Of a stretch of 64,000 nucleotides of DNA, positions 20,263 through 31,266 are shown piece after piece. Numbering within the stretch: the first letter of the stretch is position 1; every line of letters starts with the position of its first letter. Under the pieces are notes generated by a model that worked only from the letters and a program-made list of their open reading frames with translations, had not been told where the DNA came from and searched no databases. The DNA is from Undibacterium hunanense (GTDB lineage Bacteria > Pseudomonadota > Gammaproteobacteria > Burkholderiales > Burkholderiaceae_D). The translations under genes and the position numbers were made by a program. The stretch spans positions 117,061 to 181,060 of the forward strand of contig NZ_JACOGF010000013.1 in NCBI RefSeq assembly GCF_014284335.1, read 5' to 3'.

Positions 20263-20831
20263 GTTTTCAACATCCGAGTGATGATCCTTGTTTCTATCTT
20301 GTCGAAGACGAATGAAGCGGGATTCACCTGCAAATGCCTTATTCAGATCTGGATCCACATTAACTGCGGCGCGTTTGACGCGTTTGTATTCTTGATCAGC
20401 GCAACAAGTAAACGGTTATAAGATGTCTGATCTGCTTGTCGTGTTTTCATGTTTTTGATGAGGCGTGCTGCGGCGTTTCATCTTAGCTGTTGTTTATGTC
20501 CCTCATGTTGCAATTCGTCATGTTCTCTTCATTTGTGCCGGTAATGTTTCAGCTATACTTTACCAAGGTGCTTTCGTTTACTGCGCAGGGAATTACATAA
20601 TAATTTCAGAAGATATGATTCATGTCTTCTCCCTTTGCTTGCCCTGTCAAAATGCTTTTACTCATGGCTTTTTGAAGATATTTTTTCTGTATATTTTGTT
20701 CTTATCGTTATCAAGGCAGGGCAGGAATTAGCGCATATGCAGACTCTGTCGGGGTCGGGTCAGTTGGAGTGGCCTGCACATGACGCATTGTTTCTGTCTT
20801 CCGTTTCAGTGTCGGATATTCAGGGAAATGT
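20263..20831. other. Gene-free stretch before the chemoreceptor
   Basis: About 570 bases without a convincing gene. An 88-codon frame from a GTG at 20465 has no ribosome-binding site and a composition unlike its neighbours. The chemoreceptor promoter should be near the right end; I could not find a good sigma-28 or sigma-70 match. No integrase or attachment-site repeat of the tRNA is visible. Confidence 0.4.
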
Positions 20832-22460
20832 ATGAATCAACTTTTACGTTTGAAGATTAGTGGCCGGCTGGCCCTGGGTTTTGGTCTGGTCATTTTGTTT
20901 GCCTCCGGCCTGCTGGTACTGGGTTTGTTTCGCATGAGTCAACTGCAAGGCTCAACCAATTATATTTTTAATACCAAGGTCGCCAGTCTGGATGCCGCAA
21001 CCGATATGCGTGAACAAGGCAGGGCGCTGGCGCTGGTGTTGCGTAAAATGACCTCGCCCAGTGATTTGGCAGAAGCCGAGCGCGAAACCAAAAAGCTGGT
21101 AAAAATCCTTGAAAGTTATGACGCTTCAGAAAACGCCGCCAAAAAACTGATAGACGATAACGAAGGCAAGAGCACACTGCAAAATTCGGTCGAGCAAAAA
21201 CGCCAGGTGATGGCAATTGCCAACAAGATCAAAGCTTTGGTAGGAGAGGGTAATTACTTTGACGCAGCCTCAGTTTTGCAGACTGAATTTAATGCCCCGA
21301 ATGAAAAATGGATGGCATCCCTGGGCGACCTTGCACAGCAACAGCACAAGGCCATGAAAACTGCCTATGATGAATCGGTCGATAATTATAAAAATGCCAG
21401 AACCGGCATGCTGGTGATTGGTATCCTGACGATAGTGATAGGCTCCATCGCCGCATGGCTGATTGCCAGAACCATTTCCGGACCTATCAAATTGTCTGCC
21501 GTGATTGCTGATCAGATTGCCCATGGCGATTTGACCAAGACAGTGGTCGTAACGGGTACGGATGAAATCGGTGATTTGTTGCAGTCTTTGAGCAAAATGC
21601 AGGAAAACCTGTTGGCGACCATATCCAAAATCAAGGTAGGCACAGAAACCATCACTGTCGCCTCGCAAGAAATTGCGTCTGGCAATGCAGACCTGTCCAG
21701 CCGTACCGAATCGCAAGCTAGCTCGCTGGAAGAAACTGCCAGTTCCATGGAAGAGCTGACCAGCACCGTCCGGCAAAATGCCGACAATGCGCGTCAGGCC
21801 AATCAACTGGTGGTGTCGGCATCGGGTGTGGCGGTCAAAGGTGGTGCCGTCGTGGGCCAGGTGGTCAGCACCATGGGCTCGATCAAGGAAAGTTCACGCA
21901 AGATTGTAGATATTATCGGCGTGATTGACGGGATTGCCTTCCAGACCAATATCCTGGCTCTGAATGCAGCGGTGGAAGCCGCCAGGGCAGGTGAGCAGGG
22001 CCGTGGTTTTGCTGTGGTGGCAGCCGAAGTGCGCAATCTGGCGCAACGTAGTGCGAGTGCAGCCAAAGAAATCAAGTCGCTCATCAGCGATTCGGTGGAC
22101 AAGGTTGATCAGGGTAGCAAACTGGTGGATGAGGCCGGCAAGACCATGGATGAAATCGTCACCAGTGTTCAGCATGTGGCGGACATCATGAGTGAAATCA
22201 CAGCGGCCAGCCAGGAACAAAGTTCAGGCATAGAACAGGTGAACCTGGCGATTACGCAGATGGATGAAATGACGCAACAGAATGCGGCCCTGGTAGAACA
22301 GGCAGCGGCTGCGGCAGAAAGCATGGAAGAGCAGGCCGAAGAATTGGCAAAGGCAGTCAGCGTCTTTCAATTGCCACGGGAACTAAAAATAGAGAGTGCC
22401 ACACCCTTGCAGGGTAACGCTCTGCGTCCGCAAAACGTGCGACGACTAGGGCATCAGTAA
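20832..22460 (+). CDS. Methyl-accepting chemotaxis protein
   Basis: The 542-residue receptor has a first transmembrane segment (about 12-33), a periplasmic four-helix-bundle sensor of about 155 residues, a second segment (about 190-210), a HAMP domain (about 212-265) and a long cytoplasmic coiled coil. The signalling tip is nearly consensus ([24 protein letters not shown] within the hairpin). Methylation helices flank it, but the C-terminus (NVRRLGHQ) lacks the NWETF-type tether for CheR/CheB. The ligand is unknown. AGGGA at 20822-20826 supports the start, and a terminator follows, so it is a single-gene unit. Confidence 0.93.
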   Translation: MNQLLRLKISGRLALGFGLVILFASGLLVLGLFRMSQLQGSTNYIFNTKVASLDAATDMREQGRALALVLRKMTSPSDLAEAERETKKLVKILESYDASENAAKKLIDDNEGKSTLQNSVEQKRQVMAIANKIKALVGEGNYFDAASVLQTEFNAPNEKWMASLGDLAQQQHKAMKTAYDESVDNYKNARTGMLVIGILTIVIGSIAAWLIARTISGPIKLSAVIADQIAHGDLTKTVVVTGTDEIGDLLQSLSKMQENLLATISKIKVGTETITVASQEIASGNADLSSRTESQASSLEETASSMEELTSTVRQNADNARQANQLVVSASGVAVKGGAVVGQVVSTMGSIKESSRKIVDIIGVIDGIAFQTNILALNAAVEAARAGEQGRGFAVVAAEVRNLAQRSASAAKEIKSLISDSVDKVDQGSKLVDEAGKTMDEIVTSVQHVADIMSEITAASQEQSSGIEQVNLAITQMDEMTQQNAALVEQAAAAAESMEEQAEELAKAVSVFQLPRELKIESATPLQGNALRPQNVRRLGHQ

Positions 22461-22500
22461 GTGTGGTGTCTTGGTGTCATGAAGTAATGACTGATAAGGT

Positions 22501-22529
22501 AACGGGGCATTGGCCCCGTTATTTTTATT
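22501..22529 (+). terminator. Intrinsic terminator after the chemoreceptor
   Basis: An 8-bp perfect stem, AACGGGGC (22501-22508) with GCCCCGTT (22513-22520), is followed by ATTTTTATT. It lies between convergent genes. Confidence 0.85.
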
Positions 22530-22551
22530 GGCAGCATTTGGTTGAATGATG

Positions 22552-23961
22552 CTAAATCAGCTTGCCCGGATTCATTATATTGTCCGGGTCCAGTGCTGCT
22601 TTGATACTGCGCATCAAAGACAATTCCAGCGCTGATTTATAAAGCGTGATTTCTTCCCTTTTAAGCATGCCCAGGCCATGTTCGGCTGAAATGGAACCGT
22701 TCAGGCCATGCACTCTGTCATGCACAATGCGGTTGACGGCTTGCTGCTGTTGAATGAAGTCCGTATCGCGCATGGTCACTGGTGCTGATACGTTGTAATG
22801 CAGATTGCCATCACCCAGATGGCCAAAGCAAACTATCTGACATCCGGGAAAAGCGGCATGCAAAGCAGCATCGGCCATGTCGATAAAGGTGGGTATGTCT
22901 GAAATAGGCAGCGAAATATCATGCTTGATATTCTTGCCTTCCATTGCCTGTGCAGCAGAAATATTTTCACGCAATTGCCATAAGGTTTTTGACTGACTGA
23001 TGGAGGTGGCACAGACAGCATCTGTTGCATAGCCATGCTCCAGTGCTTTTGCCAATACGCTTTCCATCAGTCCATTTGCATGTTCTTCCGACTCATGGTC
23101 AGAGATTTCAAGCAGGGTGTAATACGGGCAATTACTGTCCAGCGGTTTTTTCAGCAACGGAAAATGTTTCAGCACGAGCTGCAGACTGAAATCGGAAATT
23201 AATTCGAAACCTGTCAGTATTGGCCCCAGGTCACTGCGTGCCACATTCAGCAATTGCAATGCAGCGTCTGCTGAGGGTACTGCAGCCAGCGCAGTCAGGC
23301 TGGCGCGTGGTTGTGGAAACAGTTTTAATACTGCGGCGGTGATGATGCCCAGCGTACCTTCGGCACCAATATATAAATCCCGCAAGTCATAACCGGTATT
23401 ATCTTTGCGCAGGCCGCGCAAGCCGTTCCAGATTTCACCTTTTGGTGTGACGACTTCCAGCCCCAGACATAATTCCCTGCTATTACCGTAGCGTAGCACT
23501 GCCGTGCCACCGGCATTGGTTGCCAGGTTGCCGCCTATGGTGCAACTGCCTTCGGATGCGAGTGATAAGGGAAATAAGCGTTGATGCACTTCTGCCGCTG
23601 CCTGCACATTGGCCAGCAGGCAGCCGGCCTGTACGGTCATTGTATTGTTGCTGACATCCACTGCCAGCACACGGTCCATACGCTTGAGGGAGAGGACGAC
23701 CGCCTGACCAGTCTGATCCGGCACACTGCCCAGTACCAGGCCGGTATTGCCCCCCTGAGGGACGCAGGGAATCCGGTGTTGCGCGCATAAGGCGACCAGT
23801 GCCGCCACTTCTTCTGTGGATGTGGGCAGCAATACTGCCATCGCCTTGCCGGTATAACGCTGGCGCCAGTCTGTCAGATAGGCTTGCTGATCAGATTCGC
23901 TGGTGAGCACATGATCCTGACCGATGATCTGTGCGCAGGAGGCAAGAAATCCTGAGTTCAT
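22552..23961 (-). CDS. FAD-binding 2-hydroxyacid dehydrogenase (D-lactate / D-2-hydroxyglutarate type)
   Basis: The 469-residue protein has an FAD-binding type 4 (PCMH) domain in about residues 35-215, with the FAD motif PQGGNTGLVLG and the segment EGSCTIGGNLATNAGG, and a C-terminal FAD-oxidase domain (about 225-468) with GHLGDGNLHYN and SAEHGLGMLKREEI, which hold metal and substrate residues. Relatives oxidise D-2-hydroxyacids such as D-lactate, glycolate or D-2-hydroxyglutarate and pass electrons to quinone or an electron-transfer protein. It has no iron-sulfur extension. The DUF2069 gene starts outside it in the same direction with a 49-base gap. Confidence 0.85.
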   Translation of the reverse strand: MNSGFLASCAQIIGQDHVLTSESDQQAYLTDWRQRYTGKAMAVLLPTSTEEVAALVALCAQHRIPCVPQGGNTGLVLGSVPDQTGQAVVLSLKRMDRVLAVDVSNNTMTVQAGCLLANVQAAAEVHQRLFPLSLASEGSCTIGGNLATNAGGTAVLRYGNSRELCLGLEVVTPKGEIWNGLRGLRKDNTGYDLRDLYIGAEGTLGIITAAVLKLFPQPRASLTALAAVPSADAALQLLNVARSDLGPILTGFELISDFSLQLVLKHFPLLKKPLDSNCPYYTLLEISDHESEEHANGLMESVLAKALEHGYATDAVCATSISQSKTLWQLRENISAAQAMEGKNIKHDISLPISDIPTFIDMADAALHAAFPGCQIVCFGHLGDGNLHYNVSAPVTMRDTDFIQQQQAVNRIVHDRVHGLNGSISAEHGLGMLKREEITLYKSALELSLMRSIKAALDPDNIMNPGKLI

Positions 23962-24010
23962 GGCCGCCCGTAGTTGCAGGTACTGGCTTGTTGATGTATT
24001 TTTGGCTGCA

Positions 24011-25020
<1,010 letters not shown>

Positions 25021-25021
25021 T

Positions 25022-25124
25022 TAGGACTTACGCAAAATTGTCCCAGCAAGGCGTAGCGACGAAGACAGTACTTTAGTACGGCTAGTCGCTGCAACGCAGC
25101 TGGGGCGGTTTTGCGTAAGTCCTA
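25022..25124. repeat. MITE-like inverted repeat, copy 1
   Basis: A 103-bp imperfect palindrome begins TAGGACTTACGCAAAA and ends with its exact complement (16-bp terminal inverted repeats). The centre is GTAC-TTTA-GTAC. The element proper (GGACTT...AAGTCC) is flanked by TA on both sides. It lies between the divergent wrbA and yihY-like genes. Confidence 0.85.
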
Positions 25125-25189
25125 TATGAGCCTTTATTCTTTGACCCTCAATAAAATAGAGGGCACTTTTATTTCAAGCAGCAAAAATT

Positions 25190-26446
25190 ATGCGTGGTCT
25201 GTCGTGGAAACAAATACTCAACCTGTTCAAATTCGCTCTGCAACGTCTGCAAGAAGGGCGTTTGCCGCAAGTTGCCGGTAGTCTGACCTTTACTACCGTG
25301 CTGGCACTGGTACCGATACTGACTGTTGCATTTGCCATTTTTACTGCTTTTCCCTTGTTTAATACTTTCCGTACTTCGCTGGAAGCGTATTTTATTCAAA
25401 GTCTGATGCCCAAGGGGATTTCCAACACCATTCTTGGTTACCTGACGCAATTTGCCACCAAGGCAACCCGTGTTTCTGCCATTAGTGGCGTTGCCCTGAT
25501 GGTGACTGCACTTACCACCATGGCAATGATAGATAAGTCCTTTAACCAGATCTGGCAGGTCAAGCGTTCACGGCCATTTTTGCAGAGATTGCTGGTGTAT
25601 TGGGCCATTGTAACGCTGGGGCCTTTGCTGGTTGGTGTTTCGCTGACATCCACGTCTTACATTTTTACGGCCACTACCGGGGTAGTAGGGTCTGTGCCTT
25701 TCATCGGCGGGGTCTTGTACACCATTGCATCGATTTCATTTACGACGGGTGCGTTTACGCTGTTGTACCTGATCGTGCCGAACCGTTCGGTAGAATGGCG
25801 TGATGCGGTCTGGGGTGGTTTGTTTGCCGGTATTGCCTTCGAGATTGCCAAGCGCATCTTTGCCAGTTTTGTGATTCAGTTTCCAACCTATACCGTGGTG
25901 TATGGGGCGTTGGCCGCAGTACCTATCTTTCTGGTCTGGATTTATGTGTCCTGGCTGATCATTTTGATTGGTGCAGTGATTGCCGCAGCCTTGCCCGTCG
26001 TGAAGTTTGAACGCTGGTGGCATGTACCTACGCCGGGTAGTGCATTTGAAGATGCGGTCTGCATCTTGAAAATGCTGGTTGATGCACGTACGGCGGATTC
26101 GGGGGCAGCCGTCAACGTGAATGCCATACGTACCGAAACCCGTCTGGGTATCGACGAAATTGAAGGTTTGCTGGAGCGCATGTCAGAAGCAGGCTGGGTG
26201 GCACGGGTGAATGCCAATACCACGACATCAAGAAGCCGTTTCTGGTTGCGCAAGAATGAAGCCGGTGCCGAATTGTGGATCTTGCTGCTCAATCCTGCCA
26301 GTCTGCATCTGTCTGATGTGTACCGCCTGTTTGTATTTGATGCCGCACGGCGCAGCAGCTTGTCGAGCCTGGTGGACCAGAGCATAGAAAACGGTTTGCG
26401 TACGACTCTGCACGATTACTTTGTGTTGGAGGAGCCTGTGCAATGA
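25190..26446 (+). CDS. YihY-family inner-membrane protein
   Basis: The 418-residue protein has the YihY (formerly wrongly RNase BN) membrane domain in about residues 10-280: six hydrophobic segments with the conserved AGSLTFTTVLALVPIL after helix 1. The C-terminal 130 residues are cytoplasmic and look like a winged helix (VNAIRTETRLGIDEIEGLLERMSEAGWV). The function of the family is unsettled. The stop overlaps the next start (ATGA at 26443-26446), so the two are translationally coupled. Confidence 0.85.
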   Translation: MRGLSWKQILNLFKFALQRLQEGRLPQVAGSLTFTTVLALVPILTVAFAIFTAFPLFNTFRTSLEAYFIQSLMPKGISNTILGYLTQFATKATRVSAISGVALMVTALTTMAMIDKSFNQIWQVKRSRPFLQRLLVYWAIVTLGPLLVGVSLTSTSYIFTATTGVVGSVPFIGGVLYTIASISFTTGAFTLLYLIVPNRSVEWRDAVWGGLFAGIAFEIAKRIFASFVIQFPTYTVVYGALAAVPIFLVWIYVSWLIILIGAVIAAALPVVKFERWWHVPTPGSAFEDAVCILKMLVDARTADSGAAVNVNAIRTETRLGIDEIEGLLERMSEAGWVARVNANTTTSRSRFWLRKNEAGAELWILLLNPASLHLSDVYRLFVFDAARRSSLSSLVDQSIENGLRTTLHDYFVLEEPVQ

Positions 26447-27498
26447 AATTCAGCCTGATTCAGACCAGCGAACTGGATCCGGAAGTGCTGCGGCAATGGA
26501 TGGCGCTGCGCCATGGCAATGTGATGTATGACAGCCCGTATTACCATCCTGCATTCACCACCATAGCGGGTAACGCACGTGCAGATGCCAGGGTCTTGCT
26601 GTGCGAAGAAAATAATCACCTGATGGGCGTCTGGCCTTTTCATGCAGAGACTGCGTTTCGCGCAGTATCCATAGGTGGTTTTTTATCTGATTATCAGGGG
26701 CCGGTGCGCCTGCCTTCGCAACACTGGAAAATGACGGATGTATTGAAAACCATGCAATGCCGGCACTTTGGTTTCAACCATATGCCATCCGAATTTGCTG
26801 ATTTTAAACACCATGCCTGGATAGAAAGCCAGTCTCACACCCTGGATTTGACAGGGGGCTATGAGACCTACGTGCAGCGCCTGTCAGAAAAAAGAGATGC
26901 GTCGCTGATGAAGAAGGTGGCGACCAATGAACGAAAACTGGCTAAGAAATATGGTGAATTGCGGTTTGAAATGCAAAGCAGCGATTTGGCTGATTACCAG
27001 GCTTTGCTGAAGGGTAAAAGCCAGCAGTTTGAGCGAACTGTCGGTGCGGCGCATGACATCTTCCGACTGGACTGGGTATGTCAGATGCTGGAAGAAATCC
27101 GGCTTGCCAATGAACCCGGGTTTGCCGGCATGTTGTCCACCCTGCATGCAGGCGATACGCTGATAGCCGCACATTTTGGCATGCGTTCAGAGAAGGTGCT
27201 GCATTACTGGTTTCCCTGGTATGACACGACGTATGCAGAATTTTCACCTGGCCTTGTGATTCTGGCGCAGTGTGCAAAACATGCAGCGCTACTTGGCCTG
27301 ACGTCGATTGATTTGGGTAGGGGTGATCAGGCGTATAAATTGCGCTTCGCTACTGGTGCAAATGCCTTGTGTGAGGGAGCGATCAGTTCGCCAGCTCTGT
27401 TAGCCACGGCGCAAGCCGGCTTATATCACAGCAAGCAATTTTTGAAACAATCCAGCTTGGGACAGCAATTGCGCAAGTTGCGTCAGACCAAAGCCTGA
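26443..27498 (+). CDS. GNAT-fold acetyltransferase (BioF2/CelD/FemAB-like)
   Basis: The 351-residue protein has the double-GNAT FemAB-like layout with the recognisable BioF2-type acetyltransferase domain in about residues 150-300 (GMRSEKVLHYWFPWYDTTYAEFSPGLVIL and the ending DLGRGDQAYKLRFATG). Proteins of this type occur in exopolysaccharide and cellulose clusters (CelD) and transfer acyl or aminoacyl groups. It is coupled to the yihY-like gene and converges on the initiating sugar transferase, so a role in polysaccharide modification is an inference from position. Confidence 0.75.
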   Translation: MKFSLIQTSELDPEVLRQWMALRHGNVMYDSPYYHPAFTTIAGNARADARVLLCEENNHLMGVWPFHAETAFRAVSIGGFLSDYQGPVRLPSQHWKMTDVLKTMQCRHFGFNHMPSEFADFKHHAWIESQSHTLDLTGGYETYVQRLSEKRDASLMKKVATNERKLAKKYGELRFEMQSSDLADYQALLKGKSQQFERTVGAAHDIFRLDWVCQMLEEIRLANEPGFAGMLSTLHAGDTLIAAHFGMRSEKVLHYWFPWYDTTYAEFSPGLVILAQCAKHAALLGLTSIDLGRGDQAYKLRFATGANALCEGAISSPALLATAQAGLYHSKQFLKQSSLGQQLRKLRQTKA

Positions 27499-27510
27499 CG
27501 CAATTTGTTT

Positions 27511-28929
27511 TCAATACGCGTTTTTATCGCCAAGTACGACTTTCATCGTGCGCCAGATAATCACAATATCCAGCCAGATTGACCAGTGCTGTATGTAGTA
27601 CAGGTCATAGTCGATGCGCTCTTCCATTTTTTCCAGTGTTTCTGTCTCACCACGCAAGCCGTTCACCTGCGCCCAGCCGGTGATGCCGGGTTTGATCTTA
27701 TGGCGGAACATATAGCCACTGACCAGCTTGCGGTACAGTTCATTGTGTTCGATGGCATGTGGGCGCGGGCCGACCAGGCTCATTTCTCCGCGCAGCACAT
27801 TAAATAATTGTGGCAGTTCATCCAGCGAAGAGCGGCGCAGGAAGCCGCCAAACGGGGTGACGCGCCGATCGCCGACTTTGGCCTGTATCACCGGTGCATC
27901 TGGCGCACTTTGGCGCATGCTGCGGAATTTATAGACATTAATGGGGCGTCCGGCAATGCCGTAGCGTTTTTGTTTGAACAGTACAGGGCCGGGCGATCCC
28001 AGTTTGACGCCTATGGCGATCATCAGCAATATCGGCGAAAGCAAAATCAGCCCAACCAGGGAACCAAACAAATCCAGTATCCGTTTCGGTAAGGCCGCCA
28101 GTCCGATGAAGGGCGTTTCGGTCGATGCCAGTACAGGGCGACCCGCGAGCTCGCGTAGTTGTATGCCAGGCATACCAAAAATCAGCGATTCGGGCACAAA
28201 GTAGGTAGACACAGTGCTGTCTTCCAGCACAGCAATAATCTCTGCCAGTTCCGGTGGTTCCCTGGTGTTCATGCCTATGAAAACAACATCGACATTCACG
28301 TGACCGGTTTCCGGGTCTACGATCCAGTCAGTAGCCTGGCTCAGATCACCCAGTCGGCTCAGATTGCTGGGCGGGCGGGATTCATTCCTGTTATCAAAAA
28401 AACCGACCACATCAATCGCTGCCAAAGGGGTTTTGCGCAGGGATTCGACCAGGTCTGCACAGGCAGAATTCGACCAGATCAGGACTGCCTTGCGACGCCT
28501 GGAGGGGTTGGAATAGTAAATTACTGCGACGCTGCGCATGAACAGGGCCGTGCAGGTGAGGCTGAAAGGAGTGACCAGCAACCAGGTCAGCATGACGGCG
28601 CGTGACAGTTGTTCCGAAGTCTTGTCAACATAGGCACTCAGCACGACGATCATGAATACCACGAACCAGCGCCCGGCGATGCTTGGGAAAACTGTCAGCA
28701 GACGTTTTTCCTGCAAGGTATTGAGCATCTGATGGCTGGAAAACACAATGACACTGGCCAGCGTGGCAATCAGCATGCGTACGCCAAAGATTTCCGGATC
28801 AGCATGTTCGGAATAAACGATGATGGCAAACAGTGTCAGGTAAATGGTTACGGCAAAGGCGATGCCGGTCAGTGCAGACAAAACCTGCGCTGGTTGTGAA
28901 GAATTTGAAGCTGATGACGCATTAACCAT
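27511..28929 (-). CDS. Undecaprenyl-phosphate sugar phosphotransferase (WcaJ-type)
   Basis: The 472-residue polytopic enzyme has four N-terminal transmembrane helices (about 18-115), a CoA-binding-like Rossmann region (about 140-260), a fifth helix (about 280-305) and the C-terminal bacterial sugar transferase domain with KQKRYG, YKFRSMR, LRRSSLDELPQLFNVLRGEMSLVGPRP and KPGITGWAQVNGLRG motifs. It loads glucose-1-phosphate or a similar sugar phosphate on undecaprenyl phosphate, the first step of repeat-unit assembly for the exopolysaccharide locus. Confidence 0.92.
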   Translation of the reverse strand: MVNASSASNSSQPAQVLSALTGIAFAVTIYLTLFAIIVYSEHADPEIFGVRMLIATLASVIVFSSHQMLNTLQEKRLLTVFPSIAGRWFVVFMIVVLSAYVDKTSEQLSRAVMLTWLLVTPFSLTCTALFMRSVAVIYYSNPSRRRKAVLIWSNSACADLVESLRKTPLAAIDVVGFFDNRNESRPPSNLSRLGDLSQATDWIVDPETGHVNVDVVFIGMNTREPPELAEIIAVLEDSTVSTYFVPESLIFGMPGIQLRELAGRPVLASTETPFIGLAALPKRILDLFGSLVGLILLSPILLMIAIGVKLGSPGPVLFKQKRYGIAGRPINVYKFRSMRQSAPDAPVIQAKVGDRRVTPFGGFLRRSSLDELPQLFNVLRGEMSLVGPRPHAIEHNELYRKLVSGYMFRHKIKPGITGWAQVNGLRGETETLEKMEERIDYDLYYIQHWSIWLDIVIIWRTMKVVLGDKNAY

Positions 28930-29056
28930 GGATGCCCGTGTTATCGCTAGTATTTAATCGAAGCTATGTAGCCGACGCCGTTGAAGCCGTAACATCAGGA
29001 GCAGGTAAAAAGTGCGGATGCTGCGGATGTTATGAATGTTACGGCCAGATATCGGA

Positions 29057-29974
29057 TCAACTCTTGCGTTTGATAAACAGATTCCTGATCTGCCCAAGCT
29101 GCCAGCTATGCAGATGCTGTCGGAATTCCATGTTGTCGTAGCGCGGTGCACCCTTGATGGCAGCACCTATATAACCGGCGATGATCAGCAGGCCGCCGAT
29201 CACAAAAGGTTTTTCGCGCATCCTGAACACCCCGGACGCCAATGCATAGAGCGGGTGGTAACCCATGAACCAGATGCCACGCCCCCAGCGCAGGCGGCCG
29301 CGATACACATTTTTGTCTGAAGAACCCATCAGGCGGTGGTGCATGAGTACGGCGTCGTTGTTGAAAAAACTCAGGGTTGTCCAACCCTTCATGCGTGCCG
29401 TGTGGACATCAATGCCATCCCACAGCACCTCTTCGACAAAACCACCGATTTCTTCAAACGCGACCCGACGGTAGAGTTTGAATTGCCCGGCTACATGTTC
29501 ATCTATGATGTGTTCTTCGATTTTTTGCCCGTCTTCTTCACGGAAGACTTTGCCGGATACGGCGGCCAGTTTGTGGTCTTGTTCAAATTGCTGGAACATC
29601 AGTTCCAGGTAGTGTGGGCCAAATGACATATCGCCATCCAGTTTGGCGATATATTCATAGTCCTGATGCTGGATTTGCGTAATGCCAAATTTAAAGGCGG
29701 CTACGACACCACCGCCCACCTTGCGGAAACCGCGGTCAGGGCGTTGCACCAGCCGGATGAAACTGTATTTTTCTGCATATTCACGCACGATGTCTGCGGT
29801 GCCATCTTGCGAGCCGTCGTCGACAATGATCCATTCCACTGGTTTAACGGTTTGCGCTACCATGGAATCCAGCGTCAGTCTGATCAGATCTGCTTCATCG
29901 CGTACGGGCGCAATAATGACCAGCGGGACCACCCGGTCGACATTGCTTGATGATGTGGAGCTTGGCTTGTGCAT
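29057..29974 (-). CDS. Family 2 glycosyltransferase with C-terminal membrane segment
   Basis: A GT-A fold domain (residues 14-235) shows VIIAPVRDEADLIRLTLDS, WIIVDDGSQDG and a DxD motif in AKLDGDMSFG. A hydrophobic stretch near 262-282 suggests membrane association. It adds a sugar to a lipid carrier; donor and acceptor are unknown. Its start lies 21 bases from MITE copy 2. It reads in the same direction as the sugar phosphotransferase gene, with a 127-base gap. Confidence 0.88.
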   Translation of the reverse strand: MHKPSSTSSSNVDRVVPLVIIAPVRDEADLIRLTLDSMVAQTVKPVEWIIVDDGSQDGTADIVREYAEKYSFIRLVQRPDRGFRKVGGGVVAAFKFGITQIQHQDYEYIAKLDGDMSFGPHYLELMFQQFEQDHKLAAVSGKVFREEDGQKIEEHIIDEHVAGQFKLYRRVAFEEIGGFVEEVLWDGIDVHTARMKGWTTLSFFNNDAVLMHHRLMGSSDKNVYRGRLRWGRGIWFMGYHPLYALASGVFRMREKPFVIGGLLIIAGYIGAAIKGAPRYDNMEFRQHLHSWQLGQIRNLFIKRKS

Positions 29975-29995
29975 AGTTTATCTTTCCAGCTTTCT

Positions 29996-30098
29996 TAGGG
30001 CTTGCGCAAAAACGCCCCAACTGCGCTCAGCTCCTGGTCGTACTAAAGTACTGTCGTCGTCGCTGACGTCTTGTTGGGACAATTTTGCGTAAGTCCAA
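29996..30098. repeat. MITE-like inverted repeat, copy 2
   Basis: About 102 bp, TAGGGCTTGCGC... to ...GCGTAAGTCCAA. Its reverse complement matches copy 1 over the full length, including the GTACTTTAGTAC centre, with scattered substitutions. It lies between the divergent glycosyltransferase and export-protein genes. The left side keeps TA; the right flank reads AA. Confidence 0.85.
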
Positions 30099-30229
30099 TT
30101 TTAAGTGAATGTTAACTTAGCTTTGAGTTGCTCACAATTCAATAAAGGTTAATTTTTGTTATTAAATGACAATATCTAATATAGCCTATATGTTGGCCCT
30201 GGCTTGAGTTTTGTTGTCCTGACAAAAAT

Positions 30230-30259
30230 TTGCATCTATTCTTACTATTGCAATATAAA
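30230..30259 (+). promoter_or_regulatory. Candidate promoter of the export operon
   Basis: TTGCAT (30230-30235) and TATAAA (30254-30259) are 18 bases apart in the AT-rich region between MITE copy 2 and the polysaccharide export gene. No ribosome-binding site is obvious at the ATG at 30290; the leader would be about 25 bases. Confidence 0.35.
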
Positions 30260-30289
30260 ATGAAGTTCTTTATGTAAAAGCTTGAATGC

Positions 30290-31261
30290 ATGATGCCAAT
30301 TTGGTCCATTTCTTCTGATTTTCGTCAAATAACGGTCTGTCGGGTTGTCGCAGCAGTATTGGCCGTTGCCGTTGCGTTTGCCGAACCGGCGCTGGCAATT
30401 GCACAGGAAAGTGGGCCTGAGTCTGCAACAGGCCTGAAGCTGGAGAATCGCTTATTGCAGTTGCCACCGGCAGATAAAAATCCGTCAGTGATCATTTCTG
30501 CGGCAGATTTGCCGCCAGAAGCCGCCAGTGACGTCATTGGTGAGGGTGACCAGTTGTTGATCACCGTATTTGGCCAGCCCGACCTGACTGCGGATGTGAC
30601 GGTAGGCGAAAGCGGTGTGATTACTTTACCCCTGGTGGGAACGGTTGAGGTGAAAGGGCGTACCGCAACGGAAATTGCAGCCGTGTTTTCCAAAAAGCTG
30701 GAACAGGGACAGTACATCAAGAATCCCAAGGTTTCCATCAAAGTAATACAGCAGCTTAGTAGAACTTTTTCTGTGCTGGGCGAAGTCTTGCGCCCCGGAC
30801 GCTACCCTTTGCAGGGGCAAATCAGCATACTGGATGCATTGAGCCTGGCTGGTGGCGTGTCGCAAAAAGCCGAGAAAAACCTGCGCATATTGCGTCGTGA
30901 ACCTGGCAAGCCAGCGTCGGAATTGCGTGAGTACTCATCCATCAAGCTGGAACTGGATGCGGTCAGGGTCGCCCCTGAGCTGGCACAAAAAATCCAGCCG
31001 AATGATGTGCTCTTTGTGCCGCAGATCAAGAATTTTTACGTGTATGGCGAAGTCCGCAAGCCTGGCATGTATCCGGTGGAAGACGATTTGAACGTCATGC
31101 GTGTCCTCTCTATCGGTGGTGGTGTGACCGACCGGGGGTCGGTACGGCGTATCATTATTTATCGCAAAATGCCAGGCGGTGAAGTGCGTGAGGTAGCAGC
31201 CGGTATTATGGACGGCGTGTTGCCGGGTGATGTTGTTTTTATCAACGAACGGATATTCTGA
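30290..31261 (+). CDS. Polysaccharide export outer-membrane protein (Wza/EpsE-like)
   Basis: The 323-residue protein has a cleavable signal (hydrophobic residues 18-37, ending ALA), a poly-export domain (about 80-165; DVIGEGDQLLITVFGQPDL) and two SLBB domains (about 170-240 and 255-320; VLGEVLRPGRYPL and VYGEVRKPGMYPV). These build the periplasmic body of the export channel. There is no lipobox Cys, unlike Wza, as in EpsE-type proteins of betaproteobacteria. It opens a run of co-directional genes with short gaps: chain-length protein, kinase, glycosyltransferase and acyltransferase. Confidence 0.9.
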   Translation: MMPIWSISSDFRQITVCRVVAAVLAVAVAFAEPALAIAQESGPESATGLKLENRLLQLPPADKNPSVIISAADLPPEAASDVIGEGDQLLITVFGQPDLTADVTVGESGVITLPLVGTVEVKGRTATEIAAVFSKKLEQGQYIKNPKVSIKVIQQLSRTFSVLGEVLRPGRYPLQGQISILDALSLAGGVSQKAEKNLRILRREPGKPASELREYSSIKLELDAVRVAPELAQKIQPNDVLFVPQIKNFYVYGEVRKPGMYPVEDDLNVMRVLSIGGGVTDRGSVRRIIIYRKMPGGEVREVAAGIMDGVLPGDVVFINERIF

Positions 31262-31266
31262 AGCGC

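Noticed and set aside
20465..20731. An 88-codon frame before the chemoreceptor
   Set aside because: GTG start without a Shine-Dalgarno sequence, Cys/Phe-rich random-looking residues and no known similarity.
20145..20831. tRNA-Arg as the integration site of a genomic island
   Set aside because: No integrase and no direct repeat of the tRNA 3' end was seen downstream within the window.
30190..30210. A possible sigma-54 promoter before the export operon
   Set aside because: CTGGC is followed at the right distance by TTGTT, but the invariant GC of the -12 element is GT, so the match is not good enough.
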